Origin: Sambucus nigra
Lineage: Eukaryota > Streptophyta > Magnoliopsida > Dipsacales > Adoxaceae
Length of the DNA: 64,000 nt
Direction: 5' to 3'
Assembly (NCBI GenBank): GCA_949130495.1
Contig: OX422213.1
Coordinates: 540,563,467-540,627,466 of the forward strand
The notes beneath the pieces were generated by a model. It made no database searches, was not told where the DNA came from, and saw only the letters and a program-made list of their open reading frames with translations. The translations under genes were made by a program, and so were the position numbers. Below, in pieces: positions 32,038-42,778 of the stretch. How positions within the stretch are numbered: position 1 is the first letter of the stretch; every line of letters starts with the position of its first letter.

Positions 32038-32422
32038 ATGTTGGCATTGATTTCTTCAATATTTGCCACTTAACTTAACACGTGCCCATTTTTAAAAGTG
32101 GATTGTAATAATTTCCTTTTTGATATGCACGGTTTCCCAACCTAGGGTCTCGTGAACTGTTAGTGGTTTATCCCAGGCAATCATTACGTGTGAGCGCATA
32201 GCCTAAGGAACAATTAGTGAAGACTTATTTCCCAGCACCCAACCGTTGTTTGATGTGATTTTGGCGGCAAAAAGTATTAGGCCTTGAGAGACTTATACCT
32301 TTGTCATTCCACCAGCGTTTGAAGGTATTCTTTATTCTCTCCCTCTCTCTAAAATTTGCACAAACCAGAGAACTTCATCTTCCCCATTTTTTTCGTCTTA
32401 TCTTTCCTCACACTCTTTTGCC

Positions 32423-34790
32423 ATGCCCAGTATCTTGAGAAAGTATTAAGTTATATCATAAAATGATTTTGAGAAATTTCGTACAAAGTATGTAATTCTA
32501 AATGACATTTATATAAAGACTTCACAGGAGGAGGAGGATACCTTTCGACTTAATCACAAAGTTGCTTTTATAACAGTTGTCATAATGGAACGGGAAGTTC
32601 GCTTTCCCCTTTACCCATTGTTTATGAAACTACTTCATTTTTATGGAATACTTTCAATCCATGCAAACAGTAGATTCTACCGGATTATTATGGGCACAAT
32701 TTTTATAATCCAAATATATGGGACCAATCTTGGTTTTATCGAAATCAGGTACGTTACGACCTGATGGGCTCCCCTGGGTTTGGTGTATACCATTTCCAAA
32801 CCAAGGATGAGTCCCGTAGTTTAGTTACGTGGTTGAGCATATCACAAACAGACACCGAAAAGAATATTTTAGCCTTTTGGGGCTTTATATTATGAGAACT
32901 ACATAGGTCACTATGAGCCTTCAATGGTCGAATCTCTTGATCGGGGGTCTACAATTTTTAACATTAAGCTAAATTTTTAATTTTTCCACTAATCGACTTA
33001 CTTTATGTGCAGATCACCATCGCAACAGGATACCACGAGATTTTGAAGTCAATTTGCAAGACCTTGAGATCGTTTGGATAATAAGAACTTCAGTCGGTGT
33101 GAGACCTCATTAGAGAATCCCATCTACTACTTGGTTACGTCTTCACTACCACTTTTACAACAATTGTACAACGATCCTGGAAGTCACTAAGATCGATTAC
33201 ACAGTGGTCGGTGATTCCTCCATTTTAATTGCCACCGTTATTCGAAGCGAGGTTGCAAGGGGTGTTTACCTTGGGGAGTCTTCTTCTATTTATGTCATAT
33301 AAACCAATTCTAGCAAAGACTGGGGGGGGGGGGGGGGGGAAGGAGAATAAAGGGACGATGAAGAAGAATAGACAGATCCTCTCTTTGACAATCTTAACCC
33401 TATTTTCTCATATGAAGAGGTTGACGTATTTGGTCGGGTATAGAAAAAGGTTAAAGAAGAGGATACATTTTAACTAGAATATTTTATATTCCCTCATCTT
33501 CCAAACAATCTTAAAGAGATGACTAGTAATTCTAGATGAATGGTGGACTTAGTGGTCATCAGGGAAAACCATAAAAAGAGGGTTGCTAAACCTGTTAGGC
33601 TGCTCAAGGTGCATCTGCGCAGAAGAAGAGGGTAATGACCCTCAGAGAAGAAAAAGCTATCAATTTGGAACGGGAGATAGAGAGAGACATGAAGAACATA
33701 GCAAAAAGACGAGGATGAATAAGTCTCCTCCTAATGTTCGTGTTTTAACACCATTACTAGCCAAATCAAACTCATATGTGGTCATCCACTCTCACCCATA
33801 AGGTCAACAAATTACGTCCCCACCATTGACCTCTAGGGTACATCCCTAGGAGATTTTTCCTTTTAAAAAGGCATGGAGATGATAATTACTATTGACTCAT
33901 CTCATCATGACCTGTAGGTTGCATATTTTGTTGCTCAGGTTGCTATGTTGACTTTCGACATAGTCGATCTGAAAAGCTTCCCCTTGGGGCACCTTAGTAA
34001 ATAGGGGCTTCGCTATAACGTGTTGGTAAGTCTTAGACTTATTTCAGGATTTTGATTTTACATGTTCTCTCTTGTCTTAACTGTGGTTCCTCTTTTTACA
34101 GGCCATGAAAGTATGCAAGAGGTCGCCAATCGAGCAGACCAGTGGAAGAGGGGAAATGACGTTCTTTTTTACAACAACGATGCCTTGAAGAATGCCTTAA
34201 CATAGAAGAAGAATAAGGTGATCGACCTCACAAATAAGTTAAAGGAATATACGATTACGAAGGATAAAGTCATCGAAGAATTCGAGCAAACTCAGTTGGA
34301 GTCCAGTCGGGTTAGCAGCGAACTGGCCGAACTCAAGAAATCCTAGTGTCAGAAGACTCTATAAAAACTTATCTTATAGAGGCAAAATTTTATCCTAGAG
34401 AGGAGGACAGAAGCCGACCTTAAAAAATCATATGATGATGGTTTTTAGGCAATCTTCCAAGATGTTACTTTGCAACAGGACTACCACAAGTCCATTGCAT
34501 AGAATTCGGGTTGTTTGGGCTTTAAAGGGGAAACGTACCCGAGGGCGATCGGACTTATATTGAGAACCCTCTCTTGGAGTATCTGATGAAGAGGGGGGGG
34601 GGAACACTACTATTGAAGTTCATCTTTCTAATTCCCCAGCCAATGGAACCAATCCAGTTATTGAGGAGGTTGTTCAAGATATTAATCCTACTGACTAGGT
34701 CGTCATCGACCCCGCTGCCACAGTCAAGGGAGTGGTAGATGTTGTGGATAACGTACCTCCAGTCAGTCAAGGGGAGCTAAACCCTAACCC
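32423..34790 (+). pseudogene. antisense ORF of Tat-2 (Transposase_28-like), intron-bearing, decayed
   Basis: Starts near ATGCCCAGTATCTTGAGAAAGTAT at 32423. At about 32560-32690 it reads HKVAFITVV..EVRFPLYPLFMKLLHF, matching the GLRFPLHPFI block of the putative gypsy-type transposon domain. Later segments: LPPLFEARLQGVFTL near 33230, a lysine-rich part, and a coiled-coil-like stretch at 34110-34340 (ALKN..KKNKVIDLTNKLKEYTI). Splice-like sites: acceptor GTGCAG at 33012; donor TTG|GTAAGT at 34026 with acceptor TTTTTACAG at 34101. G runs (18 G at 33322, 10 G at 34593) and stops break the frame. Counterpart of the Tat-1 ORF. Function unknown. Confidence 0.6.
34026..34101 (+). other. probable intron in the Tat-2 antisense ORF
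   Basis: 76 nt with donor G|GTAAGTC and a pyrimidine-rich acceptor CTCTTTTTACAG. Size and sites resemble the intron at 5144-5222 in Tat-1. Confidence 0.6.
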
Positions 34791-35165
34791 TTTATTTTTT
34801 TATTTTCCATTTAAACTCTTGTAGACCATTTGGTCGTTTCCTCTTTTTAACTCCTGCAGATCAGTTGGTCATACTTTTGTAGGTCTTGAGCCATTCTAAT
34901 GTTTAAATAAAAGTAATTCATTTTCCTCCATTGTTCTCTTTGAATTTATTTTTTACCCATGACATGCTCAGTTTTAATTGCCCTGATTATGTCTTATGCA
35001 AAAGTGTACTGTAGTAAAGTGATTGATCAATCCAAATCCATTTACCAATAGATTTGTATTGAATGTAGGCTTATATAAACCATAACTAAATTTAATGGAA
35101 TAAGTTACCAATCATTGCAACTCACAAATCATACCGATTAACTGATCATGGGTTAAACTAATCAT
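34791..35165. other. Tat-2 spacer after the antisense ORF, no gene seen
   Basis: T-rich sequence with short TGCAGACCAnTTGGTC-like repeats near 34820-34870. No ORF or RNA gene. Confidence 0.3.
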
Positions 35166-35785
35166 CCAATTGTAAGATAAGATCCCATATTAGGGCGATC
35201 AACTTACTTATAAGTCATACTAATTAGTCTTTAAGTTGGTTTATACCCATTAGAATGCGATCAACCCAAATTGGGGTTACCACCATTTCCAAGAGAGTTT
35301 TGTTCCAAGCGTAGGCCCCCAACTTATTTGTAAGTTATGCCACTTAATTCTTAAACGAGTTTATGCCTATTATAGGTCGAACATCCTAAGTTGGGTTGTA
35401 CCACCATTTTCAGGTGAGTTTTATGCCAAACGTAAGCCCCCAACTTATTTCTAAGTTGCACCGCTTAATGTTTAAGTGGGTTTATGCCTATTCTTGGACA
35501 ACTATCCCATTTGGGTTGTACCGTCATTTTTAGGTGGGTTTTATGCCAAATATACCCCCTACTTAAGTCGTACCACTTAATTCTTAAGTGGGTTTATGCT
35601 TATTCTAGACCGACTAGACCATTTGGGCTATACCACCATTTTCACTGGGTTTTATGTCAAATGTAGGCTCCCAACTTGTTTCAAAATTGTACCACTCAAT
35701 TCTTAAGTGGGTTTATGCCTATTTTAGATCGATCAACCCACTTAGATTGTACCACCATTTTTAGGTGGGTTTTATGCTAGAGGAA
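35166..35785. repeat. about 119 bp tandem repeat in Tat-2, 4-5 copies
   Basis: Units begin near CCCCCAACTTATTTnTAAGTT (35316, 35437, then degenerate near 35554 and 35668) and contain CACTTAATTCTTAAGTGGGTTTATGCCTATT and GTACCACCATTTTNAGGTGGGTTTTATGCCAAA in every copy. Located between antisense ORF and integrase, as in Tat-1. Confidence 0.9.
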
Positions 35786-35829
35786 TTGTACTGAGTCAAT
35801 AGTAGTGAAGGTATAACTTTTATTAATCA

Positions 35830-36935
35830 CAAATAAATTAAAAATTTTGCAGAAACAAAAACCTAATTAATGATAAAATTTTCTAAGCCTCATTGCATTC
35901 CATGACCATGGTACTATTTTGCCATTTAATTATTCGAAGTGATAAGATCCATTGCCTCCCTTTGACACTACTATATATGGGACCTACTAGTTCGGTGCTA
36001 GATTTCCATCTGATATTTTTTTGTTATTGAGAGGAGCTTTCTAAGAACTAGGTCGCTGGCCTAGAGTTTTATGGCTTTGACCTTCTTGTCATGCTGCCTG
36101 GACAGTTCTTGTTGGTAAGCCATTAGGTGTATGAGAGCTTGTTCTCTTTGTTCCCCCACTAGGTCCATCTCATAAGTTATTCGATCGTCATTTTGACCAT
36201 CTTAAAATATATATGTCCTCAGAATCAGAATCCTAATATCAAAAGGATAACTGCTTCCACTACGTATGCTAGAGGTAATAGGGTTTCTCTAGTCGGCCTC
36301 CTAAGCATTTTTCTAATAGTCCCAGAGGACAAAGGGGAGTTCATCCACCAATCTTCCCTTTATATTTTCTAGTCGGTGCTTGATTCCGAAAAACAAGGTC
36401 TGGTTAATTATCTCAATTTTTCCATTACACTATATAAATACAACTGATACATAGTGGATCCTGATCCCATGTTCTGTACAAATTTCCAAAAAGATGTCTT
36501 TGTAAAACTGTGTTCCATTATCGATGACCAAGGCTCTCGTAATTGGGAACCTGGTGATAATATTTCTCCACACGAATCGTCTACATCTGTTTCTCAGATG
36601 TGGGTGAGTGGGTATACCTCCACCCACTTGGTGAAGTAGTTGGTGGAAGTTATTAAGTACTTTAGATTGTTGGGAGATACATGTATAAGTCCCATGATAT
36701 ATATACCCCATTGAGTAAAAGACTAAGGACTCATGAGGGGGTTCAGGTCTCCGATTAGTTGCTTAATAATCGGGGAAAACTCCTAGCGTTTGACGCACTT
36801 ACATATTAACTAAAGAAAATCCTTGGGCAGTATCCCTCGAAGATTGCCCTGTGGGTGAGAGACCTTCCACTTGTATGAACTCCACAACTGCCTTCATGCA
36901 TCTCGATGAGAATTCCTTCCACTTGGTTCGGATGA
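35830..36935 (-). pseudogene. pol: integrase of Tat-2 pol
   Basis: Core near 36570-36430: VWRNIITRFPITRALVIDNGTQFYKD, holding the D of the second catalytic position in the DNGTQF motif. The C-terminal part at about 36180-36050 reads EMDLVGEQREQALIHLMAYQQ and later SDLVLRKLLS, typical of plant Ty3/gypsy integrases. Multiple stops. The plus-strand frame at 36454 is its shadow. Confidence 0.8.
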
Positions 36936-36940
36936 ACATA

Positions 36941-37246
36941 TTAGAGGAGAGGTCCACTAAACGTCCGCCGATAAAGTTTGCCTTCAGAGTTGAGACAAAA
37001 CCTTTCCAACCTAATCTTTAATTGGTGAGACTTTTTGTCTTTCAGTGGTAGATCATCATTTTTTAGAAATAACATTATCAGATTCATCCATGATGGTGCT
37101 GACTGGATCTGCATGATATCTGAAGTTAACTCTAGTTCATCAATACTTGACAGACCTACAAACTCTACTTCGATCATTCCCTTTAGGTTAATGTCAATAG
37201 TAGACGCCAAAGTAGCTCTTGCATATACATGAATGTTATTGTTCAT
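36941..37246 (-). pseudogene. pol: pol linker before integrase, Tat-2
   Basis: 101 codons ending in KSHQLKIRLERFCLNSEGKLYRR, which matches the A-x-x-Y-x-L-x-x-G-x-LYRR block just before integrase in plant Ty3/gypsy pol. Open but isolated by flanking frame breaks. Confidence 0.7.
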
Positions 37247-37329
37247 CTGTAACTATCCCGTTGAGGGTGACCTAAAGAGTTTGAGAAGTTTTCTTTCTTT
37301 GCCCCAATAGAGGGCATTCTGGGATCCTA

Positions 37330-37580
37330 GCCTTGTTTTCACCACTCAATTAATTCACGATGAGACAAGTCATAATTTACTTCCACGTGATTGGCTCCTA
37401 GGTTAATCATCCATTGCAAACCACGTATCCTAGTTTTGTATTCGACCTTATTATTGGATCCTTTGAACCTGAGACAAACTAATTGTTTAATTAGGCACCC
37501 CTGTGGTGTAAAAAGGTCGATCCCGATGTCAATTCCACATTCATTGTATGACACGTCTATAAATAACTTCAATCTTTAAT
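37330..37580 (-). pseudogene. pol: second (archaeal-type) RNase H of Tat-2
   Basis: Reads MKLFIDVSYNECGIDIGIDLFTP, then CLRFKGSNNKVEYKTRIRGLQWM. The W-x-LFVDGS motif survives as KLFIDVS and NNEAEY as NNKVEY, so the catalytic Glu is lost. It marks the element as Tat-type, with a second RNase H. Confidence 0.7.
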
Positions 37581-37599
37581 CGTCGTCAATGATGGCTAA

Positions 37600-38090
37600 T
37601 GATTCCAAAATTGGATTCAGTTTCTCCTCTTCCTTTTCTAGTTGTGATACCGAGAATTTGGGGACGAAGTTTTCCATGATAGTTGTTCGTGGCTCATACT
37701 TCATGTTGAATTGTGCCAGCTCCAAATACCACTTTATCATTCAATTGGAGAGATCAACCTTCTTAAGAATCTCTTTCAATGGAAAACTCGTTGGGACGAC
37801 TATTGCGTAAGTGTCAAAGTAGTGTCGCAGGTTCCTGGTTGATGTCATTAATTCTCGAACCATCTTCTCGATAGGCATGTATCTCATTTTTATCTCAAGG
37901 AGAGTATGGATGACATAATACACCGATAGTTGTTCTCCATTATGCCTTCGTACCAATATTGTGCTGATTGCATGTTGTGATACAGATAAGTATGGGTAGA
38001 GATCTTCTTCGGTGGTATGAGTTGACGGTAAGGGATAAAATCCCAAGTATTACGGAATTCCTTCAAGTGCTCGATCACATTCCTCTATTT
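37600..38090 (-). pseudogene. pol: RT connection and first RNase H of Tat-2
   Basis: 101 open codons (38046-37741): YPYLSVSQHAISTILVRRHNGEQL, then VYYVIHTLLEIKMRYMPIEKMVRELMTSTRNLRHYF. This is the RNase H joined to RT (L-x-VS..A.S..L.R..G.Q.PVYYVS..L..AE.RY...EK). The first Asp position is not evident. Frame broken on both sides. Confidence 0.75.
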
Positions 38091-38149
38091 AAACTGTTTT
38101 GCTTGATTCTTCAAGGTTTGAAAGAAAGATAAAAATTTATTTGATAATT

Positions 38150-38960
38150 GAGATATGAATGGGTTGAGTGCGAACAGTATTTCGGTAAGGACCTAAATGT
38201 ACTTTATGGTGGTTGGCCTTTTGATACCCAATAAGGAATTTATCTTATCTTGATTTGACTTTATCCCCTTTGCCTCACCAAGAATCCCAGAATTTTTCTT
38301 TAACTCACTCTGAAGATACATTTGAAGGCATTTAACTTCATCTTGTACTCTCTAGGGATCTTGAACGTCTTTGCCATGTCCTTGAAGTGATTGGCCACTT
38401 ATTTTCTCTTGACAAGAATGTAGTCGATGTACACATCCATGGTTTCATTGATATTCTTGTTGAACATCTTGGTCACAAGGTGTTGGTAAGTTGACCCGAC
38501 ATTCTTCAGACCAGAGGGCACCACTTTCTAGCAGTAAAACCCCAAGGTTGTGATAAATGAGGTCTTCCCTTATTTTTGTCTGAACAATGGTATCTAATGA
38601 TACCTCTAGTTGGCGTCTATGAAGCTCATATGCTTGTGGTCGTCCATTAGATCCATGAGTTGATCAATCTGGGGCAATAGAAAATTATCTTTTGGGCAAA
38701 ACTTGTTGAGGCGGTGAAGTCCATGTATACCCTCCACTTTTCTCTCTTCTTTCTTACCACAACGGGGATGGAAATTCGGTCCAGGAATTAGACTTTCGTG
38801 ATGGAGTCGGATTGGAAGAGGTTCTCGACTTGGCTTTCCATAACTTTTACTCTCTCTGGATCTGATTTCATTGCATTTTTTTATCGATTGGACTGTTGGA
38901 TCCTCATGTAGCCAATGAGAGGTAGTGTATCGATCTATACTAGGAATATTGTAAGGCTTC
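38150..38960 (-). pseudogene. pol: reverse transcriptase of Tat-2
   Basis: Near 38545-38400 the minus strand reads FYC, stop, KVVPSGLKNVGSTYQHLVTKMF, then MDVYIDYILVK. The YIDD catalytic pair has become YIDY, so activity is lost. Upstream (38780-38590) degenerate RT motifs precede it. Spacing to RNase H and protease is normal for the family. Confidence 0.75.
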
Positions 38961-39339
38961 CGGACGAAGACGTCGACGTTAGTCCTGAGAAAGTGAATGA
39001 GTTTCTATGCATCTTCCTTGGGCAATTCTAATCCGATAAAAAAGGTTTTGTATAGTTGCGATGAATATAAAAGAATTGTGATTAGTTCCTCTATTACTCT
39101 CTCAATAGGGCCAGTCTGGTCTCCTCAACCCCTGATAAAATGCCCTTTGGTTGCTACTTGGGTTGGTCATCCACCGAATTGTCATCATTATAAATCTTCT
39201 TGGACTGATTTATTTTGGCTTGATGGATGCAAAAAAGAAACTATGAGTTATTGTTTGCTCCCCTCTGATCACCACAACTCCCTAATAACTGAGAAACTTG
39301 AGTTTATAGTGGAGAGATGAAAGGACGACCCTCGTAGTA

Positions 39340-39800
39340 TAGAGTCATACCCCACCAAAAATGTCATTGTGAGGTGAATCTGATTGGATGACATGGAATT
39401 CTGTTTCGCGATTGACCAGTACGACTTTGACATGTAGTTTAATATTCCTCAGTGGGGTCTCCATATTTCCATTGAAACCGATCATTGGGCCTAATTTGGT
39501 GTCAAGATCCTGAATAGTGTAGTCAATATTGAGCAGGAAGTTGAGGTACATGATTTCTGAAGAGCTTCTTTGATCAACAAATATCCTTTTATGTTGAAAT
39601 TATATACAGGGTTAGAACCAGAGCTTTCTTGTGAGTTATGTTCACAATGACTAGGTCTTCGTCAATAAACATAATTACTCGTTCAAAATCTATGTCTTTG
39701 CACATCCTTTTGGTTAGGAGAAAACCTCTACTTGGAAAGCCTCTTGGATATTGGTTGAAATCTTCACCCTTTTCTTGAGTTTTTTGTGTATACACTATGA
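39340..39800 (-). pseudogene. pol: protease region of Tat-2
   Basis: Two open stretches: 39589-39795 (GEDFNQYPRGFPS..RVIMFIDEDL) and 39345-39551 (YTIQDLDTKLGPMIGFNGNMETPLRNIKL, VNRETEFHVIQSDSPHNDIFGG). The GFNG..T.L.G.I.L and F.V......YN.I.GR pattern is that of the protease C-terminal half in plant Ty3/gypsy elements. The catalytic D-x-G part lies near a frame break and is not seen. Confidence 0.65.
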
Positions 39801-40199
39801 AAAATTGGTATATCCGTACCTGGCTATGACCATTCCTGAAGGTTCGACATCAATGTCTTATTTTTGTATAGTATTTACCATGTCGAAGACTTGGTCTTGG
39901 ATGTATCAATATACTCCTCAAGATGCCTAACTTCAACGATATCTTCAAAATATTGCTCGGACATCTTACAGTTCCCTATGAGATGATCAGGGTCTTGATG
40001 ATAGGTTCATCTGAGATTGACATCCCTGTCATTCGAATCAATCACCATCTTAGATAGTCTCTTGAAATATGGCTTGTCCCCGATATGCAGAATCAACTTG
40101 TAAATAAGTTCCTTAAAAAAGGTATCCACTATATGAAAACTACTTTCGTTGGTTTGTGACTTGGAACTTCCCTTAGTAGCGTCGCTCCACTATCCTTTC

Positions 40200-40760
40200 T
40201 TTACTGGGGTGGGATGACTTCCTCTATTAGAGGACCTCTTTAAATTCTTCTTCTTCGACTTCTTAAAACTCAGGTGGGTCGAAGTCTCGGTAGTGATGAG
40301 CTCATCTTCTACTTTAGCTTACTTTTCAATACACACCAAAAGGTCATCCATAGTCAACTCCGGCTCCTTAATCAAGGATTTATAAAGATCGTCGAATCTA
40401 GAGAACCCATACTTAAAGGATGAAATGTCTATATGTTTGTTGTATTCATCGATCTCATTAAATAACTCCCACTAATATTGTGCGTACTGTCTAAGCAGAT
40501 ATCCTTTCCTCATTCTCAGAGTGATTAGTGAATAAACCTCCTTGACTGCATTAATACTGGTGATAAAGTGAGTTATAAACTGTTCGGCTAGCTCTATAAA
40601 TGAGGAAAATGACACGGGGGGATAACTAATCAAACCACACAACACCGATCTCTCCCAAAGTCGAGGGAAAAACTCGACACATAAGGGCATCATGGTGAGT
40701 CCACAGAGACATCACCTATTGGTAGTGCCTAATATTATGAGCATGATCTTCCTTTTCATC
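40200..40760 (-). pseudogene. gag: gag of Tat-2 (retrotransposon gag domain)
   Basis: Open stretch 40693-40472 reads PRLWERSVLCGL..PPVSFSSFIELAEQFITHFITSINAVKEVYSLITLRMRKGYLLRQYAQY, quoted here in parts: it matches the pattern L-P-x-x-SI-x-SF-x-EL-x-x-x-F-x-x-HF, then K-x-x-x-x-L, then LR-x-Y-x-x-R. Gag would form the particle. A zinc knuckle was not found further left. Stops occur on both sides. Confidence 0.75.
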
Positions 40761-41099
40761 ATATGTAGTGATTTTTAAGATGAAAAACTTCTTCAATGGC
40801 TTTGACTTTTCTATCTCCATAATAAATGGTGAGGCTGAGCCATACCCCGATACTCTCCTAGCAAGATATTTTGGAGTTCATGCCAAATTTGGGTTCAAAC
40901 TTCCCTTCAATTCCATTTTGATGAAGTACCAGAGTTCATCACTCTTAAGTTTTTTGGCAGTATTACGCATCAGGTGGCCCTGCTACTATGTGAAGACTCG
41001 ATCAATCGAACAGGTGCATGATTATTACTAGCAGAATTATGAGCCAGTGGGTGATAGATATACGTGGATTATAATGCACCGCGCAAGGGATCCTTGATC

Positions 41100-42617
41100 T
41101 TAAAATGCTATCGGGTTAGTTGGACATATTACACATTTGGAAATGGATCTTCCCTATTCTACATCGCGCCTGATTATGGGAATTGGAGTTATGATCTTCT
41201 AATTGCCCAATTAATTGCTTCTTTAGATGGGAAATTTCTTTATCGTGATAATCCAACCTTTCTTCATAAAGACTAACTAGCCCTGTCATTTCTCTCCCCA
41301 CATGTCGCTCAACAGTGGAAGTATGATGTCAATGACTGGGCCAAATCTTCTTAGCGAATACCCCCTCAAACTCGATCGCCTGGTAGGAGAAGGGAACTCT
41401 TAAGAGTTTACTACCTCCTAACAATTCGTACTTCAAACTCGATATGGATTTTGGCGTCTGAATGATAAGACTATTTATCACTCATATTATTATCGAGTTT
41501 ATGTTTCATGGAGGTGAGAATTCAGAACTTTCCCACGGACAGTGTCAAATTGTAGGGGGTATCAAACCCACAATAAATGCAAAATTATGAATTGGCCCTA
41601 ATAATATGGATGCAATAAAATTAGTGATATAATATATTCGTGATTCAGTTGATCGTCCTACCTACATCCATGGGAAGGGGAGGAGAAATGTTTATTACTA
41701 TGAATAATAAATGACAATTGGAGTGCTAGGGTTACGAGATGAGGGTTCAAGTCGTTATGAGCAAGATACAAATAAATACTCTAAAATAGGGTGAGTTCAC
41801 CCATAGTTATAAGTAAAAGGTTTCTACATATCTAGACCTCTCTACTTCGAACTTGATCTTAAAATGCTATCGGGTTAGTTGGACGTATTACACCTTGGGA
41901 AATGGATCTTCCCCATTCTACGTTGCACCTGATTATGGGAATTGGAGTTATGATCTTCTAATTGCCCAGTTAATTTACTCTTTATATGGGAAATTTCTTC
42001 ATCATGATGATCCAACCTTTTTTCATAAAGACTAACTAGCCCTGTCGTTTCTCTCCCCACAGGTCGCTCAACAGTGGGAGTATGATGTCAATGACTAGGC
42101 CAGATCTTCTGAGCGAATACCCCCGCAAACTCGATCGCCTGGTAGGAGAAGGGAACTCTTAAGAGTTTGATCCCTCCTAATAATTCGTACTTCAAACTGG
42201 ATACGGATTTTAGCATCTGAATGATAAGACTAGTTATTACTCATAATATTACAGAGCTTATGTTTCACGGTGGTGAGAATTCAAAACTTTCTCATGGACA
42301 GTGTCAAATTATAGGGGGTATTAAACCCACAATAAATGCAAAATTATGAATTGGCCCTAATAATGTGGATGCAATAAAATTAGTGATATAATATATACGT
42401 GATTCAGTTGATCGTCCTACCTACGTCCATGGGAAGGGGAGAAGAAATGTTTATTACTAGGAAGAATAAATGACAATTGGAGTGCTAGGGTTGCGAGATG
42501 AGGGTTCAAGTCGTTGTGAGCAAGATACAAATCAACACTCTAAAATAGGGTGAGGTCACCCATATTTATAAGTACAAGGTTTCTACATATCTAGACCTCT
42601 CTACTTCGAACTTATCC
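41100..42617 (-). repeat. 759 bp tandem duplication of Tat-2 leader, PBS and LTR end
   Basis: 41102-41860 is repeated at 41861-42619 (AAAATGCTATCGGGTTAGTTGGA starts both). Each copy holds a gag N-terminal piece (HDKEISHLKK / HDEEISHIKS), the leader, the primer site and the 3' part of the LTR. The join lies at CTTGATCTT, about 41854. Confidence 0.9.
42290..42309 (-). promoter_or_regulatory. primer-binding site of Tat-2 (duplicated at 41531-41550)
   Basis: Minus strand reads ATTTGACACTGTCCATGAG here and ATTTGACACTGTCCGTGGG at 41531-41550, a decayed form of the TTTGGCGCCGTC-type sites common next to Ty3/gypsy LTRs. Confidence 0.65.
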
Positions 42618-42778
42618 TTAGATGGTAGAGTAATGTTACACTTAATCTCTTGTGACGTGTGATGATCTTCCTAGGTTGTAGATTAGCTCATCCTTGATAC
42701 TTGGGAGACTATGTCACTTGACACCTGAAGGCCACGTGTCAGTCCACATGGCGTGATCATCCATATCTCCCTTCAACA
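42310..42778 (-). repeat. 5' LTR of Tat-2
   Basis: On the coding strand runs TGTTGAAGGGAGATATGG to ACCCCCTATA. A partial copy (41551-41857, ending ACCCCCTACA) is part of the tandem duplication. Pairs with 29020-29486. Confidence 0.85.

Larger units (their letters stand above)
29020..42778 (-). mobile_element. Tat-2: Tat-type Ty3/gypsy element with both LTRs
   Basis: 13.8 kb with LTRs of about 468 bp (29020-29486 and 42310-42778), PPT at 29487, primer site at 42290 and 41531, gag-pol on the minus strand (about 41.4-35.8 kb), a tandem repeat, and an antisense plus-strand ORF (32.4-34.8 kb). A 2.5 kb solo LTR sits inside at 29559-32037. A 759 bp tandem duplication lies at the 5' end. All genes are decayed. 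Confidence 0.85.
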
